Part shown: positions 8,233 through 16,601 of the stretch, piece after piece
Layout of the letters: the number at the start of each line of letters is the position of its first letter
Position numbering within the stretch: the stretch's first letter is position 1
Notes under the pieces: generated by a model
The model's input: only the letters and a program-made list of their open reading frames with translations
Database searches by the model: none
What the model was told of the DNA's origin: nothing
Position numbers and translations under genes: made by a program
NCBI RefSeq assembly: GCF_001909055.1
Contig: NZ_LVWI01000040.1
Span: forward strand, 49,195 to 113,194
Source: Paenibacillus helianthi
GTDB lineage: Bacteria > Bacillota > Bacilli > Paenibacillales > Paenibacillaceae
Direction of reading: 5' to 3'
DNA length: 64,000 bases

Positions 8233-10614
8233 ATGGCGGAGGAGAGCAAAGCACACACCTGGATATTGAAATATGACCAGCCGGCAGCGGTCTGGGAAGA
8301 AGCGCTGCCGCTCGGTAACGGGCATATGGGAGCTATGGTGTTCGGCGGAGCAGCCAAGGAGCGCATTCAGCTTAATGAGGATACATTATGGGCAGGGTTT
8401 CCCCGTGACAGCAACAATTACGAAGCTCAGCGTTATTTGAAGAAGGTGCGCGGGCTGGTCTCAGAAGGCAACTATGGCGGGGCTGAGGATCTTATTAACA
8501 CGCGTATGCTTGGTGTAAACACACAGCCGTATTTACCGCTGGGCGATCTGTATCTGGAGCATCCGGGAGTGGAGAATACTGAGGGGTACCGCCGGGAGCT
8601 GGATCTGGACAGCGGCATTGCCACCGTGTCCTATCGAACGGATGATTGTACATTTACCCGTGAGGCTTTTATCAGCGCTCCGGATGGAGTCTGCGTGGTT
8701 CGGGTGGCAAGTGAGATAAAGGGGAAGCTTGAGCTGGTCATCTCATTGGATAGCCTCTTGAAACATAGTGTACAAAGCAGCGGACAGCAAAAGCTGACGA
8801 TGCGCGGGCAGTGTCCTACGTATGTAGCCGATAATTATTTTGGGGATCATCCGTACCCGGTCCAGTATGAGGAGGGACTAGGTATTGGCTTTGAACTGCA
8901 GCTGGAGGCGAAGGTTACCGGCGGAAGTGTGCAGACAGTAGAAGGAAAGATTGTAATCTCCGGGGCGGATAGCGTAGTACTGCTGCTTGCTGCGGGTACA
9001 ACTTACGAAGAGCTGAAGCAAAAGGCGGCGCATATCCGCACCGACCTGGCTGAAATCTCTACGACAATTCCAAGTCCTGCGGAAATTTGCGCAGAGCGAT
9101 TATCGGCGGCTGCGCAGAGGCCGCATGAGGAACTGCGGCAACGTCATGTGGATGACCACCAGGCCATCTTCCGCCGTGTGGACCTCAATCTCGGGGGCTG
9201 GGAAGCAGCTGCACTGCCGACGGACCAGCGTTTAGCTGCATACCGGGAAGGTCAGTCCGATCCGGCACTGGAGGCTCTTTTATTTCAATATGGCCGTTAT
9301 TTGCTGATGGCCAGTTCCCGGCCGGGTACCCAGGCTGCCAATTTACAAGGAATATGGAATCCTCATCTGACACCGCCATGGAACAGCAACTATACCACCA
9401 ATATTAATGCACAAATGAACTATTGGCTGGCTGAGGTCTGCAATCTGAGTGAATGTCATGAACCTTTGATCGATTTGATTCGTGAGGTCAGTGTCACCGG
9501 GTCAAGAACAGCCGCTATTCATTATGGGGCCCGTGGCTGGGTTGCCCATCACAATGTGGATCTGTGGCGTCATTCATCCCCTTCGGGCGGGGATGCCAGC
9601 TGGGCCTTCTGGCCAATGGGCGGGGTATGGCTCAGCAGCCACCTGTGGGAACATTATGCGTTTAACCCGGACCGCGAATACCTTGCACAGACGGCATATC
9701 CGCTGATGAAAGGGGCGGCGTTATTCTGTCTGGACTGGCTGACGGAAGGGCCGGATGGCATGCTGATTACGAGTCCCTCTACCTCGCCGGAGAACCGTTT
9801 TGTAACGGAAGATGGCCGGCCGTGCAGTATCTCTATGGGTTCGGCTATGGATATGAGCCTTATCCGCGAATTGTTCGGAAATTGCCTCACAGCCGCAAAT
9901 ATTCTCGGTGTTGACGAAGACTTCCGGCTTCAGTTGGAAGAGACGGCTGCCCGCATGTTCCCTCTGCAGATCAGTAGAGACGGGCGCTTGCAGGAGTGGT
10001 TCCAGGATTTCACCGAGTCTGAGCCGGGGCACCGTCATGTCTCCCATTTGTATGGGCTGTATCCCGGGAATATGATTAATGAGAAGGAAACTCCGGATCT
10101 GCTGGAAGCCGCCCGCTTGTCACTGGAGAAGCGGATCGCCTCCGGTGGAGGCCACACCGGCTGGAGCTGCGCATGGCTGATCAATCTGTACGCCCGGCTT
10201 AAGGATGGAGCCGCCGCATACGGTTTTGTGCGTACGCTGCTAACCCGTTCCGTGTACCCGAACTTGTTCGATGCCCATCCGCCGTTTCAGATTGACGGGA
10301 ATTTCGGAGCTGCCGCAGGGATTGCGGAAATGCTGCTGCAGAGCCATCTGGGTGAAATCAGCCTGCTGCCCGCACTGCCGGATCATTGGAACAACGGCCG
10401 GGTGGAAGGGCTTAGAGCCCGGGGTGGCTTCGTGGTGGATATCGAGTGGCAGGACCATGTACTTGTCTCTGCCAAGATTACAGCCGGGCAGGATAGCTTA
10501 TGCCGGTTGAGCTATTCGCGTGAGCTGAAGCTTCAGCTACAGGGCGGCACGGTGGCAGAACCCGGAACTCCGCTGTACATGAAGGCTGGAGACAGTATTA
10601 TTGCAAGCGTGTAA
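8233..10614 (+). CDS. Glycoside hydrolase family 95 (alpha-L-fucosidase/alpha-L-galactosidase-like)
   Basis: A 793-residue inverting glycosidase. The N-terminal segment WEEALPLGNGHMGAMVFGG is the GH95 N-domain signature. The catalytic (alpha/alpha)6 barrel carries LQGIWNPHLTPPWNSNYTTNINAQMNYW, SPSTSPEN, GHRHVSHLYGLYPG and DAHPPFQIDGNFG, where family members place the catalytic acids and Asn residues. No signal peptide is visible, so it likely acts in the cytosol on imported oligosaccharides. Characterised members cleave alpha-1,2-L-fucose or alpha-L-galactose from glycans or xyloglucan. It starts at ATG 8233 after GGAGGAGAGG. It is the likely catabolic enzyme of the preceding transporter; the linkage is not decided by sequence. 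Confidence 0.93.
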   Translation: MAEESKAHTWILKYDQPAAVWEEALPLGNGHMGAMVFGGAAKERIQLNEDTLWAGFPRDSNNYEAQRYLKKVRGLVSEGNYGGAEDLINTRMLGVNTQPYLPLGDLYLEHPGVENTEGYRRELDLDSGIATVSYRTDDCTFTREAFISAPDGVCVVRVASEIKGKLELVISLDSLLKHSVQSSGQQKLTMRGQCPTYVADNYFGDHPYPVQYEEGLGIGFELQLEAKVTGGSVQTVEGKIVISGADSVVLLLAAGTTYEELKQKAAHIRTDLAEISTTIPSPAEICAERLSAAAQRPHEELRQRHVDDHQAIFRRVDLNLGGWEAAALPTDQRLAAYREGQSDPALEALLFQYGRYLLMASSRPGTQAANLQGIWNPHLTPPWNSNYTTNINAQMNYWLAEVCNLSECHEPLIDLIREVSVTGSRTAAIHYGARGWVAHHNVDLWRHSSPSGGDASWAFWPMGGVWLSSHLWEHYAFNPDREYLAQTAYPLMKGAALFCLDWLTEGPDGMLITSPSTSPENRFVTEDGRPCSISMGSAMDMSLIRELFGNCLTAANILGVDEDFRLQLEETAARMFPLQISRDGRLQEWFQDFTESEPGHRHVSHLYGLYPGNMINEKETPDLLEAARLSLEKRIASGGGHTGWSCAWLINLYARLKDGAAAYGFVRTLLTRSVYPNLFDAHPPFQIDGNFGAAAGIAEMLLQSHLGEISLLPALPDHWNNGRVEGLRARGGFVVDIEWQDHVLVSAKITAGQDSLCRLSYSRELKLQLQGGTVAEPGTPLYMKAGDSIIASV

Positions 10615-10951
10615 AAGGGCATTCATGCAGAACTGAAGCTGTGGTAATATGGCGGCGGACATTGTATACTGCTTTCTGGCAGAGGAACTGCCGGGAAGCA
10701 GTTTTTTTGCATATTCAGATTTATATGTTTTACAATCGCTAAGGACATTGTTTAGCTGCGGGCCTTATTCTGCGGCTGTGGCGAACCGATAATAGAGAAT
10801 ATATAGCAAGATTTTACGATGGGAATTGCTCCAAGAATAAAATGCAAGGTATATGGGATGCTACGGTTGTGCAGACTGGATTTTCGGCATCTACTATACA
10901 GTACATACTATTGGGTGAGCCATTATAGGGCATGCAGGAGGAACAGGATCT
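10615..10951. other. 337-base intergenic region between GH95 and transglutaminase-like genes
   Basis: It holds the GH95 terminator at 10668-10708. Immediately after is a fragment (10718-10734, GATTTATATGTTTTACA) resembling the dispersed repeat at 42992 and 59640, followed by a GC-richer stretch with no convincing gene. The segment 10751-10951 presumably holds the promoter of the next gene. Confidence 0.6.
10668..10708 (+). terminator. Terminator after the GH95 gene
   Basis: ACTGCTTTCTGGCAG pairs imperfectly with CTGCCGGGAAGCAGT around a short AGGAA loop and is followed by seven T residues. Confidence 0.85.
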
Positions 10952-12091
10952 ATGGGGAAAAAGCATTTGTCGCTGATGAAGACCATTCTGGGAGGCGTGC
11001 TTATATGTGCGGCTCTGCCGCCGGCACTATACTGGGGTTGGGACCAGGCTTATGCGGCCAGCACTCAAACCGTGCTTCAATCGGGAACGGAAATGGCCCA
11101 GAAGCTGACTGCAGCAATGAATAACCGGAGAGAGAACATCACATTCGTATATGAAGGAAAGACCGCCAATTTGAAATCCTTGGTGCAAAAGGCCATTGAC
11201 CAGGCTATGGGCAGTGACCCTTACCTCTACTATATTATTGACAGCTACGCTTTTTCTTACCAGGGGGGCAGCCGCTCAGCCAACATAACGGTGCAGATGG
11301 AGTACCGGGAGACATTGCAGCAGACCGCTCTGGTGAACAAGCAGGTGAAGACGATTCTGCAGCAGATTATTACTCCTGGGATGAACAATCACCAGAAGGT
11401 GAAGGTTATTCATGACTGGGTGGTGCTGCATCTGCAATATGATGCTACGTACCGCAAATATACAGCTTACGAAGGATTAGAGACCGGTAGTGCTGTCTGC
11501 CAGGGATATTCTCTGCTAACTTATAAATTGCTTCTGGGTGCGGGTATCCCTAATAAAATTGTTGAAGGTACAGCAAGACCGGCAGGTGGACCTGCCCAAT
11601 CGCATGCCTGGAACCTGGTCCAGCTTGACGGGCGCTGGTACCACTTGGATACCACCTGGGACGATCCAACACCAAGCCCGGAGGGCGGTATCAGTACGCT
11701 TTACTATCTGCGGACTGATGCCCAGATGCGGCATGATCACAGCTGGACCAAGTCCTATCCGGCAGCATCCGTCGGCTACGCGCAGACCTTGTCCGAGCTG
11801 GTGAGCCGCGGAGGGCAGAACGTGTCTGTATACAAGGACCTTCAGCAGAAGCTCGACTATCGTCTGTATGAGGAGGGACAGGTGGTTACTTCTGCGTCAG
11901 AGTTGAATACCCTCGTGAAGGAAGCGGTGGCGTCAGGTAAACAGTCCCTTTTGTTCCGTTACCGGGGCACCGAAAGACTGCTCAAAATCGATCTGCAGGG
12001 ATTGTACGGCTTAGGCCTGGAGAACCTATCGTATAACACTACTCCGTTTGATAACACCGGGGATTTGAAGGTATATGTGACCTGGAAATAA
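10952..12091 (+). CDS. Secreted transglutaminase-like (cysteine protease fold) protein
   Basis: A 379-residue protein with an N-terminal signal or anchor segment (LMKTILGGVLICAALPPALYWGW). Its central transglutaminase-like domain carries Cys183 in SAVCQGYSLL, His219 in SHAWN and Asp233 in YHLDTTWDDP, the full catalytic triad of the superfamily. Related Firmicute proteins act outside the cell, perhaps as peptidases or cross-linkers of wall material, but the substrate is unknown. The start at 10952 follows GGAGGAAC. The C-terminal ~120 residues (after YPAASVGYAQTL) contain a DUF-like region also found in spore or wall proteins. It stands alone between terminators. Confidence 0.85.
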   Translation: MGKKHLSLMKTILGGVLICAALPPALYWGWDQAYAASTQTVLQSGTEMAQKLTAAMNNRRENITFVYEGKTANLKSLVQKAIDQAMGSDPYLYYIIDSYAFSYQGGSRSANITVQMEYRETLQQTALVNKQVKTILQQIITPGMNNHQKVKVIHDWVVLHLQYDATYRKYTAYEGLETGSAVCQGYSLLTYKLLLGAGIPNKIVEGTARPAGGPAQSHAWNLVQLDGRWYHLDTTWDDPTPSPEGGISTLYYLRTDAQMRHDHSWTKSYPAASVGYAQTLSELVSRGGQNVSVYKDLQQKLDYRLYEEGQVVTSASELNTLVKEAVASGKQSLLFRYRGTERLLKIDLQGLYGLGLENLSYNTTPFDNTGDLKVYVTWK

Positions 12092-12105
12092 CCCTCAGCG
12101 GTTCA

Positions 12106-12157
12106 GCAAAACAGGGATGCCACCGAGCCATTTGGCTGCGGGACATCCCTGTTTTGC
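12106..12157. terminator. Bidirectional terminator between convergent genes
   Basis: A 14-base inverted repeat (GCAAAACAGGGATG / CATCCCTGTTTTGC) has T-runs on both strands. It serves both the transglutaminase-like gene and the convergent lysP-like gene. Confidence 0.9.
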
Positions 12158-12179
12158 TATTGACTATTAAATTCACCTG

Positions 12180-13673
12180 TTAATCTGCGTGAGTGCTCAG
12201 ATCGCATTGATCCAGCGGGATAATGCGGCTCTGGCGGAACCAGCGGTAACCGATCCAGATTAGCAGGAACAGCGGCAGGCTGACGTAGGAGACGAGGATG
12301 CCGTACCAATCGATGGTGCCGCCTGTGAAAGCACCAAGGTTCTGTCCGAATACGGCAATGAGACATAGCGCCAGTGCGAACAACGGCCCAAAGGGGAACC
12401 ATCTGGCCCGGTAAGGCAGCTCATCCAGCGAATGGCCCTGGGCTACAAAAGCCCGTCGGAAACGGTAATGACACACCGCAATGCCCAGCCAGTTAATGAA
12501 TCCGCACATCCCCGAAGCATTAAGCAGCCAATTATAGACGGCACCGTCACCAAAGAATGAGGCCAGAAAAGCCAGCATGCCTACGGCAGTAGTCACGAGA
12601 AGAGCGCCTACGGGTACTCCGCGGCGGTTCAGTCTGCCGAGCGCACGCGGTGCCATGCCATCCTTGGCCATTGCGTACAGGACCCGGGTGGAAGCGTACA
12701 TGCCGGAGTTTCCGGCTGACAGTACAGAACTGAGAATGACAGCATTCATGACGGATGCGGCAATCGCAAGTCCTGCTTTATTGAAGACAATGGTGAACGG
12801 GCTGACACCGATATCATCGATGCCGCCGCGGAGCAGATCCGGATTGGTATAAGGGATAAGCAGCCCGATCACAAGAATGGAGAAAATGTAGAAGATCAGG
12901 ATGCGCCAGAATACCTGGCGGATGGCCAGTGGCACATTGCGGCGCGGGTTTTCGCTCTCCCCTGCTGCAACCCCGACGAGTTCAGTACCCTGGAATGAGA
13001 AGCCGGCAGCCATGAAGACTCCGACGAAGGCAAAGAAGCCGCCATGGAAGGAGCTCCCGCCAAGCTGGAAGTTGCTGAGGCCTACCGCCTTGCCGCCCAT
13101 AATCCCGAAGATCATCAGCACACCGACAGCCAGGAACACCACTACGGTGATAATTTTGATAATTGCAAACCAGTACTCCGATTCGCCGTAACCGCGTGAT
13201 GACATGAAGTTCAGTCCGAACATCAGCAGCAGGAACAGAAGGCTCCAGAGCACGGAAGGACTGTCCGGGAACCAGTATTTTATAATCACTGTGGCAGCGG
13301 ACAGTTCGGCAGCGATGGTGACGGCCCAGTTGTACCAGAAGTTCCAGCCGATGGCGAAGCCGAAGGCAGGGCTGACAAACCGCGTGCCGTAGGTGCTGAA
13401 GGAGCCGGAGTCCGGCAGGTAGGTTGCCAGCTCTCCAAGGCTGGTCATAAGAAAATATACCATAATGCCGACCGCTGTATAGGCCAGCAGCGCGCCTCCC
13501 GGTCCGGAAGAAGCGATAGCGCCGCCGCTGGCCAGGAACAGCCCGGTTCCGATGGATCCGCCGAGCGCGATCATGGTTAAATGTCTGGCTTTGAAGGTTT
13601 TGCGCAGCCCCGGAGCGGCAGGATTACTGCTCTGTGCCGTTATGTGCTGCTGTTCGTCTTTCTTAGCTTTCAT
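12180..13673 (-). CDS. lysP: LysP-type lysine/basic amino acid permease
   Basis: A 497-residue APC-superfamily permease with about 12 membrane segments. The N-terminal HLTMIALGGSIGTGLFLASGGAI is the classic substrate-binding helix 1 of the AAT family. VYFLMTSLGELATYLPDSGSFSTYG and FGFAIGWNFWYNWAVTIAAELSA closely resemble LysP. It likely imports lysine with protons. The upstream transcript contains a complete lysine riboswitch and terminator, which independently supports lysine as the substrate. It starts at ATG 13673 after AAGGGAG. Confidence 0.92.
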   Translation of the reverse strand: MKAKKDEQQHITAQSSNPAAPGLRKTFKARHLTMIALGGSIGTGLFLASGGAIASSGPGGALLAYTAVGIMVYFLMTSLGELATYLPDSGSFSTYGTRFVSPAFGFAIGWNFWYNWAVTIAAELSAATVIIKYWFPDSPSVLWSLLFLLLMFGLNFMSSRGYGESEYWFAIIKIITVVVFLAVGVLMIFGIMGGKAVGLSNFQLGGSSFHGGFFAFVGVFMAAGFSFQGTELVGVAAGESENPRRNVPLAIRQVFWRILIFYIFSILVIGLLIPYTNPDLLRGGIDDIGVSPFTIVFNKAGLAIAASVMNAVILSSVLSAGNSGMYASTRVLYAMAKDGMAPRALGRLNRRGVPVGALLVTTAVGMLAFLASFFGDGAVYNWLLNASGMCGFINWLGIAVCHYRFRRAFVAQGHSLDELPYRARWFPFGPLFALALCLIAVFGQNLGAFTGGTIDWYGILVSYVSLPLFLLIWIGYRWFRQSRIIPLDQCDLSTHAD

Positions 13674-13748
13674 GAATAGAACACTCCCTTAATTGTGATG
13701 TTTCTGTTCAAGGGCTCTAACCAAGTAGCATATCCATCCTGCAAGCAC

Positions 13749-13778
13749 AAAAAAAACCGCAGACGGATTCTGCGGTTT
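13749..13778 (-). terminator. Riboswitch-controlled terminator
   Basis: On the minus strand AAACCGCAGA(ATCCG)TCTGCGGTTT is followed by a run of T residues, upstream of the lysP start. It is the expression platform of the adjacent lysine aptamer: it is expected to form when lysine is bound, and an alternative pairing prevents it otherwise. Confidence 0.88.
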
Positions 13779-13813
13779 CCTGTATTTACAGCTCCGCACC
13801 ATACTCCCTGTTC

Positions 13814-14043
13814 AGATAGCGCAACACAGTGCCTGGCCGCAGTCTCCTGACGGGCCAAGCCCTGTGACAGTTCCGTGCCTTTCGGCGACGGCCCCAGCCT
13901 GCACTGCTTAATAAGAGCAGCGGCGCAGACTTCGGCGGATATTCCTTTCGGCGGCGTTTCACAGACGGCTCTTATAGCGTCTCCACGCGCGTACTCTTTA
14001 TATCCGCGACCTCTACCTCATCTTAGGTATGATGAGGCTATCT
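13814..14043 (-). promoter_or_regulatory. Lysine riboswitch (L box)
   Basis: Read on the minus strand, this 230-base leader contains the conserved lysine-aptamer elements in order. They are the P1 strand AGATAGC (14043-14037), GAGGTAGAGGTCGCG, AAGAGTA, CTGTGAAA, CGCCGAAAGG, ATCCGCCGAAG, GGCTGGGGC, CGCCGAAAGG, and GGAACTGTCAC. It closes with GCTATCT (13820-13814), which pairs with P1. Lysine binding in the five-way junction stabilises P1 and drives termination at 13749-13778. It controls the permease gene by lysine supply. Confidence 0.93.
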
Positions 14044-14070
14044 TGTAACGATATGAACACAACAGGGATT

Positions 14071-14099
14071 AGTATAATGCAACTTGGCTGAGCAAGCAA
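14071..14099 (-). promoter_or_regulatory. Sigma-A promoter of the lysine riboswitch transcript
   Basis: On the minus strand TTGCTT (14099-14094), a 17-base spacer and TATACT (14076-14071) lie about 28 bases before the aptamer P1 helix. Position and spacing fit a housekeeping promoter. Confidence 0.7.
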
Positions 14100-14122
14100 T
14101 GACAATTTAAGGCAGGTTAACG

Positions 14123-15256
14123 TCAGGTTCTCCGGCGCTCCGACATCTGCTGCCAGACGGTACCGGCAGCCTCTTCACCCGATGCGATGCGCTCCAGCGC
14201 CATTCGGGCCTGCAGGCCGACCTCGAATTCCGGGTCGTCCGCAGCAAGGCTCAGCGCGTCCTGAGCTTCAGCTGTGCCAACCTCGTAGAGGAAGCGTGCC
14301 GCCCGCCAGCGGACGAGCTTGCTCTTGTCTGTAAGCGCCGCTGTCATCACCGGCGTCGCTGCCGGATCGCCGATGTCGGACAGCGTGTCTCCAGCCGTGC
14401 GCCGCACGGCCGGGGCGCTGTCTGCCATCGCCTCATAGAGCAGCTCCATCGCCTCGGGCGTGCGGATGTCGCCCAGGTACACGACCGCAAGCCTGCGGAT
14501 ATGTAGCTTGGGGTCGTGCAGCGCCGTGCGCAGCTCCGGCAGGAGGTCTGCCGTAGGCTGAAGATCCTCCAGCGCGGCGTAGCGCACGCGCCAGTCCTCG
14601 TCCTTCAGGTCTCGCAGCAGCTCGGCCTGTTCCTTCTTCTGCCGCTGCTCGATGAACTCGCCGCCAGCCCCGTGCGCGATGGCCTGCTGCACGAGGGAGT
14701 CGAGGCGTTCCTGCGGATACGCCGCTTCCAGCTCCTGCTCGACCTCGCGCGCGATAGCGCCTGGCTCGCCATAGCGCACGCCGTAATCGGTGAGCTTGCG
14801 CTCTTTGATCATTACGGCGCTGGCCACATCCGTTACCGCCTTCGTGAACCGGGCGGCGAGGGCGATGCGCTCCTCACTCGCGCCGGTCTTGACGCGGATC
14901 TGGATCGGGATCCCGCGGAACATCTGCACGAATACCTGTGATTCCCCGAAGTGGGCACCGGCATTTTCATCCTCCAGATTGAAGTCGGCGCTCAGGCCTT
15001 CCGCACCGAAACGGGTCTGGACCTCGCGTAGAATCGCTGCCCAGTCGGCATTGCCTCTACGCTCCAGAGCAGCAAAATCGGCCGCGTGATAAATGCTGGT
15101 GACTCCAGGAATAGTGAGCATCTCCCGCGCCCAGGAAGGGGCGGAACGCTGGCTCTCCGGTGTATAGGTACGGCGGACTCCGGCCTCCAGAGTCTCATCG
15201 AGATGAAGCTTCATCGTATTGGGACTGGGAGTCGGTTCAATAAATGTAATCTTCAT
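14123..15256 (-). CDS. cvfC: CvfC-like protein: NifU N-terminal-like domain plus HEAT repeats
   Basis: A 377-residue cytosolic protein. Residues 1-90 (IEPTPSPNTMKLHL... LTIPGVTSIYHAADFAALER) match the scaffold-protein NifU/Nfu N-terminal fold. The C-terminal half has HEAT-like repeats (DEDWRVRYAALEDL, DPKLHIRRLAVVYLGDIRTPEAMELL, SAPAVRRTAGDTLSDIGDP, KLVRWRAARFLYEVG). Domain order and length match Staphylococcus aureus conserved virulence factor C. The biochemical role is not established. The gene is GC-richer than its neighbours. It starts at ATG 15256 after AGAGGAGCC. Confidence 0.85.
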   Translation of the reverse strand: MKITFIEPTPSPNTMKLHLDETLEAGVRRTYTPESQRSAPSWAREMLTIPGVTSIYHAADFAALERRGNADWAAILREVQTRFGAEGLSADFNLEDENAGAHFGESQVFVQMFRGIPIQIRVKTGASEERIALAARFTKAVTDVASAVMIKERKLTDYGVRYGEPGAIAREVEQELEAAYPQERLDSLVQQAIAHGAGGEFIEQRQKKEQAELLRDLKDEDWRVRYAALEDLQPTADLLPELRTALHDPKLHIRRLAVVYLGDIRTPEAMELLYEAMADSAPAVRRTAGDTLSDIGDPAATPVMTAALTDKSKLVRWRAARFLYEVGTAEAQDALSLAADDPEFEVGLQARMALERIASGEEAAGTVWQQMSERRRT

Positions 15257-15491
15257 ACGCTTGGCTCCTCTTTAAACGGCGTAAGCACCGTAAGTACTTT
15301 ACCCGCATTTTACCTCATTTTGGCCACTCAATACAAAAGAGTTGCAGCACCGTTCCGCTTAAGCCTGGGACCAAATGGTTAAACTTTGTAACATAAGGGT
15401 TGGGTATTACGCGATTTTGCAAAACCATTCGTAGAATCCTATAGTTAGAATAAAGTATATTTTCCGGCAACTTGTTAAGGAGAGATGCGGA

Positions 15492-16481
15492 ATGGCCAGA
15501 TTACGCTACAATAACATTGACAATGTCAGTACCGACAAAACGCTCAAGCAGCTCCGCCAGTGGCGCGAGGAGCGGCGGATGAAGAAGAAGGACTACTCCT
15601 ATAAAGTGCCGAATCATCCGCCCAAGCTGGACTATCTAATTAAGAATCGTCTTGATACGACAATAACCTGGATTGGGCATTCGACATTTTTGCTTCAATA
15701 TGAAGGGATGAATATCATTACCGATCCCGTATGGGCACAGCGGCTGGGGTTTGAAAAACGGATCTGCCAGCCCGGTATTCCGCTCAGCGGCATCCCCCCG
15801 GTGGATCTCATTCTGATCTCCCATTCGCATTATGATCACCTGCATCTGGCATCTATACGCAAGCTGTACAGGGCGGGGACCACCCTCGTGGTGCCGGTGG
15901 GACTGAAGCGCAAGATGGTGCGCAAAGGCTTTGCGAACTGCCTGGAAATGCAGTGGTGGGAGGAGCTTACCCTGGGAGCCGTGAAGCTGACCTTTGTTCC
16001 GACACAGCACTGGACGCGGCGGACGCCATTTGATACCAATACCTCCCACTGGGGCGGGTTTGTGCTGCAGCCTGCTGAGCCCGGCAAGCATCCCCGGGGT
16101 GACGGAGCCGCGCATGAGCTGCCTCCCAATCTGTACTTTGCTGGAGACAGCGGCTTTTTCCCGGGATTCAAAGAAATTGGCAGCCGCTTCAAGCTGCATG
16201 TGGCGCTGATGCCGATCGGTGCCTATGAGCCGGAATGGTTCATGAGCTCGCAGCATGTGACTCCCGAGGAGGCCATTCAGGCCTTTATGGATGTAGGCGC
16301 GGAATTGATGATTCCCATGCACTTTGGAACCTTCCGGCTGGCGGATGACACGGCCCGGGAGGCGCTGGACCGGATGGAACAGGCCCGCCTGGCACATGGA
16401 ATTGACGGGAAACGTATACGTACACTGGCTTATGGGGAAACGCTGATTGTACATCCGGCGGAGCGGACACCAGCCCAATAG
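15492..16481 (+). CDS. Metallo-beta-lactamase-fold hydrolase, NAPE-PLD/UlaG-like
   Basis: A 329-residue protein with the full metal-binding set: SHSHYDHL (HxHxDH), QHW, GDSGFF and MHFGTF. TWIGHSTFLLQYEGMNIITDPVWAQR is the entry strand of the family related to N-acyl-phosphatidylethanolamine phospholipase D. It is likely a two-zinc phosphodiesterase or lipid hydrolase in the cytosol, since no signal peptide is visible; the substrate is unknown. It starts at ATG 15492 after AAGGAGAG. Confidence 0.88.
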   Translation: MARLRYNNIDNVSTDKTLKQLRQWREERRMKKKDYSYKVPNHPPKLDYLIKNRLDTTITWIGHSTFLLQYEGMNIITDPVWAQRLGFEKRICQPGIPLSGIPPVDLILISHSHYDHLHLASIRKLYRAGTTLVVPVGLKRKMVRKGFANCLEMQWWEELTLGAVKLTFVPTQHWTRRTPFDTNTSHWGGFVLQPAEPGKHPRGDGAAHELPPNLYFAGDSGFFPGFKEIGSRFKLHVALMPIGAYEPEWFMSSQHVTPEEAIQAFMDVGAELMIPMHFGTFRLADDTAREALDRMEQARLAHGIDGKRIRTLAYGETLIVHPAERTPAQ

Positions 16482-16601
16482 AGATTACATGTATCCGTTT
16501 ATTGGGTAAAACTATACTTTATAGGCGGATCTTCGGGCTTTTTTCCTTGTTTTTATGCTATAATGAGCCGGAACCCTAAGTGAAAAGGATGGTAATGCTT
16601 A

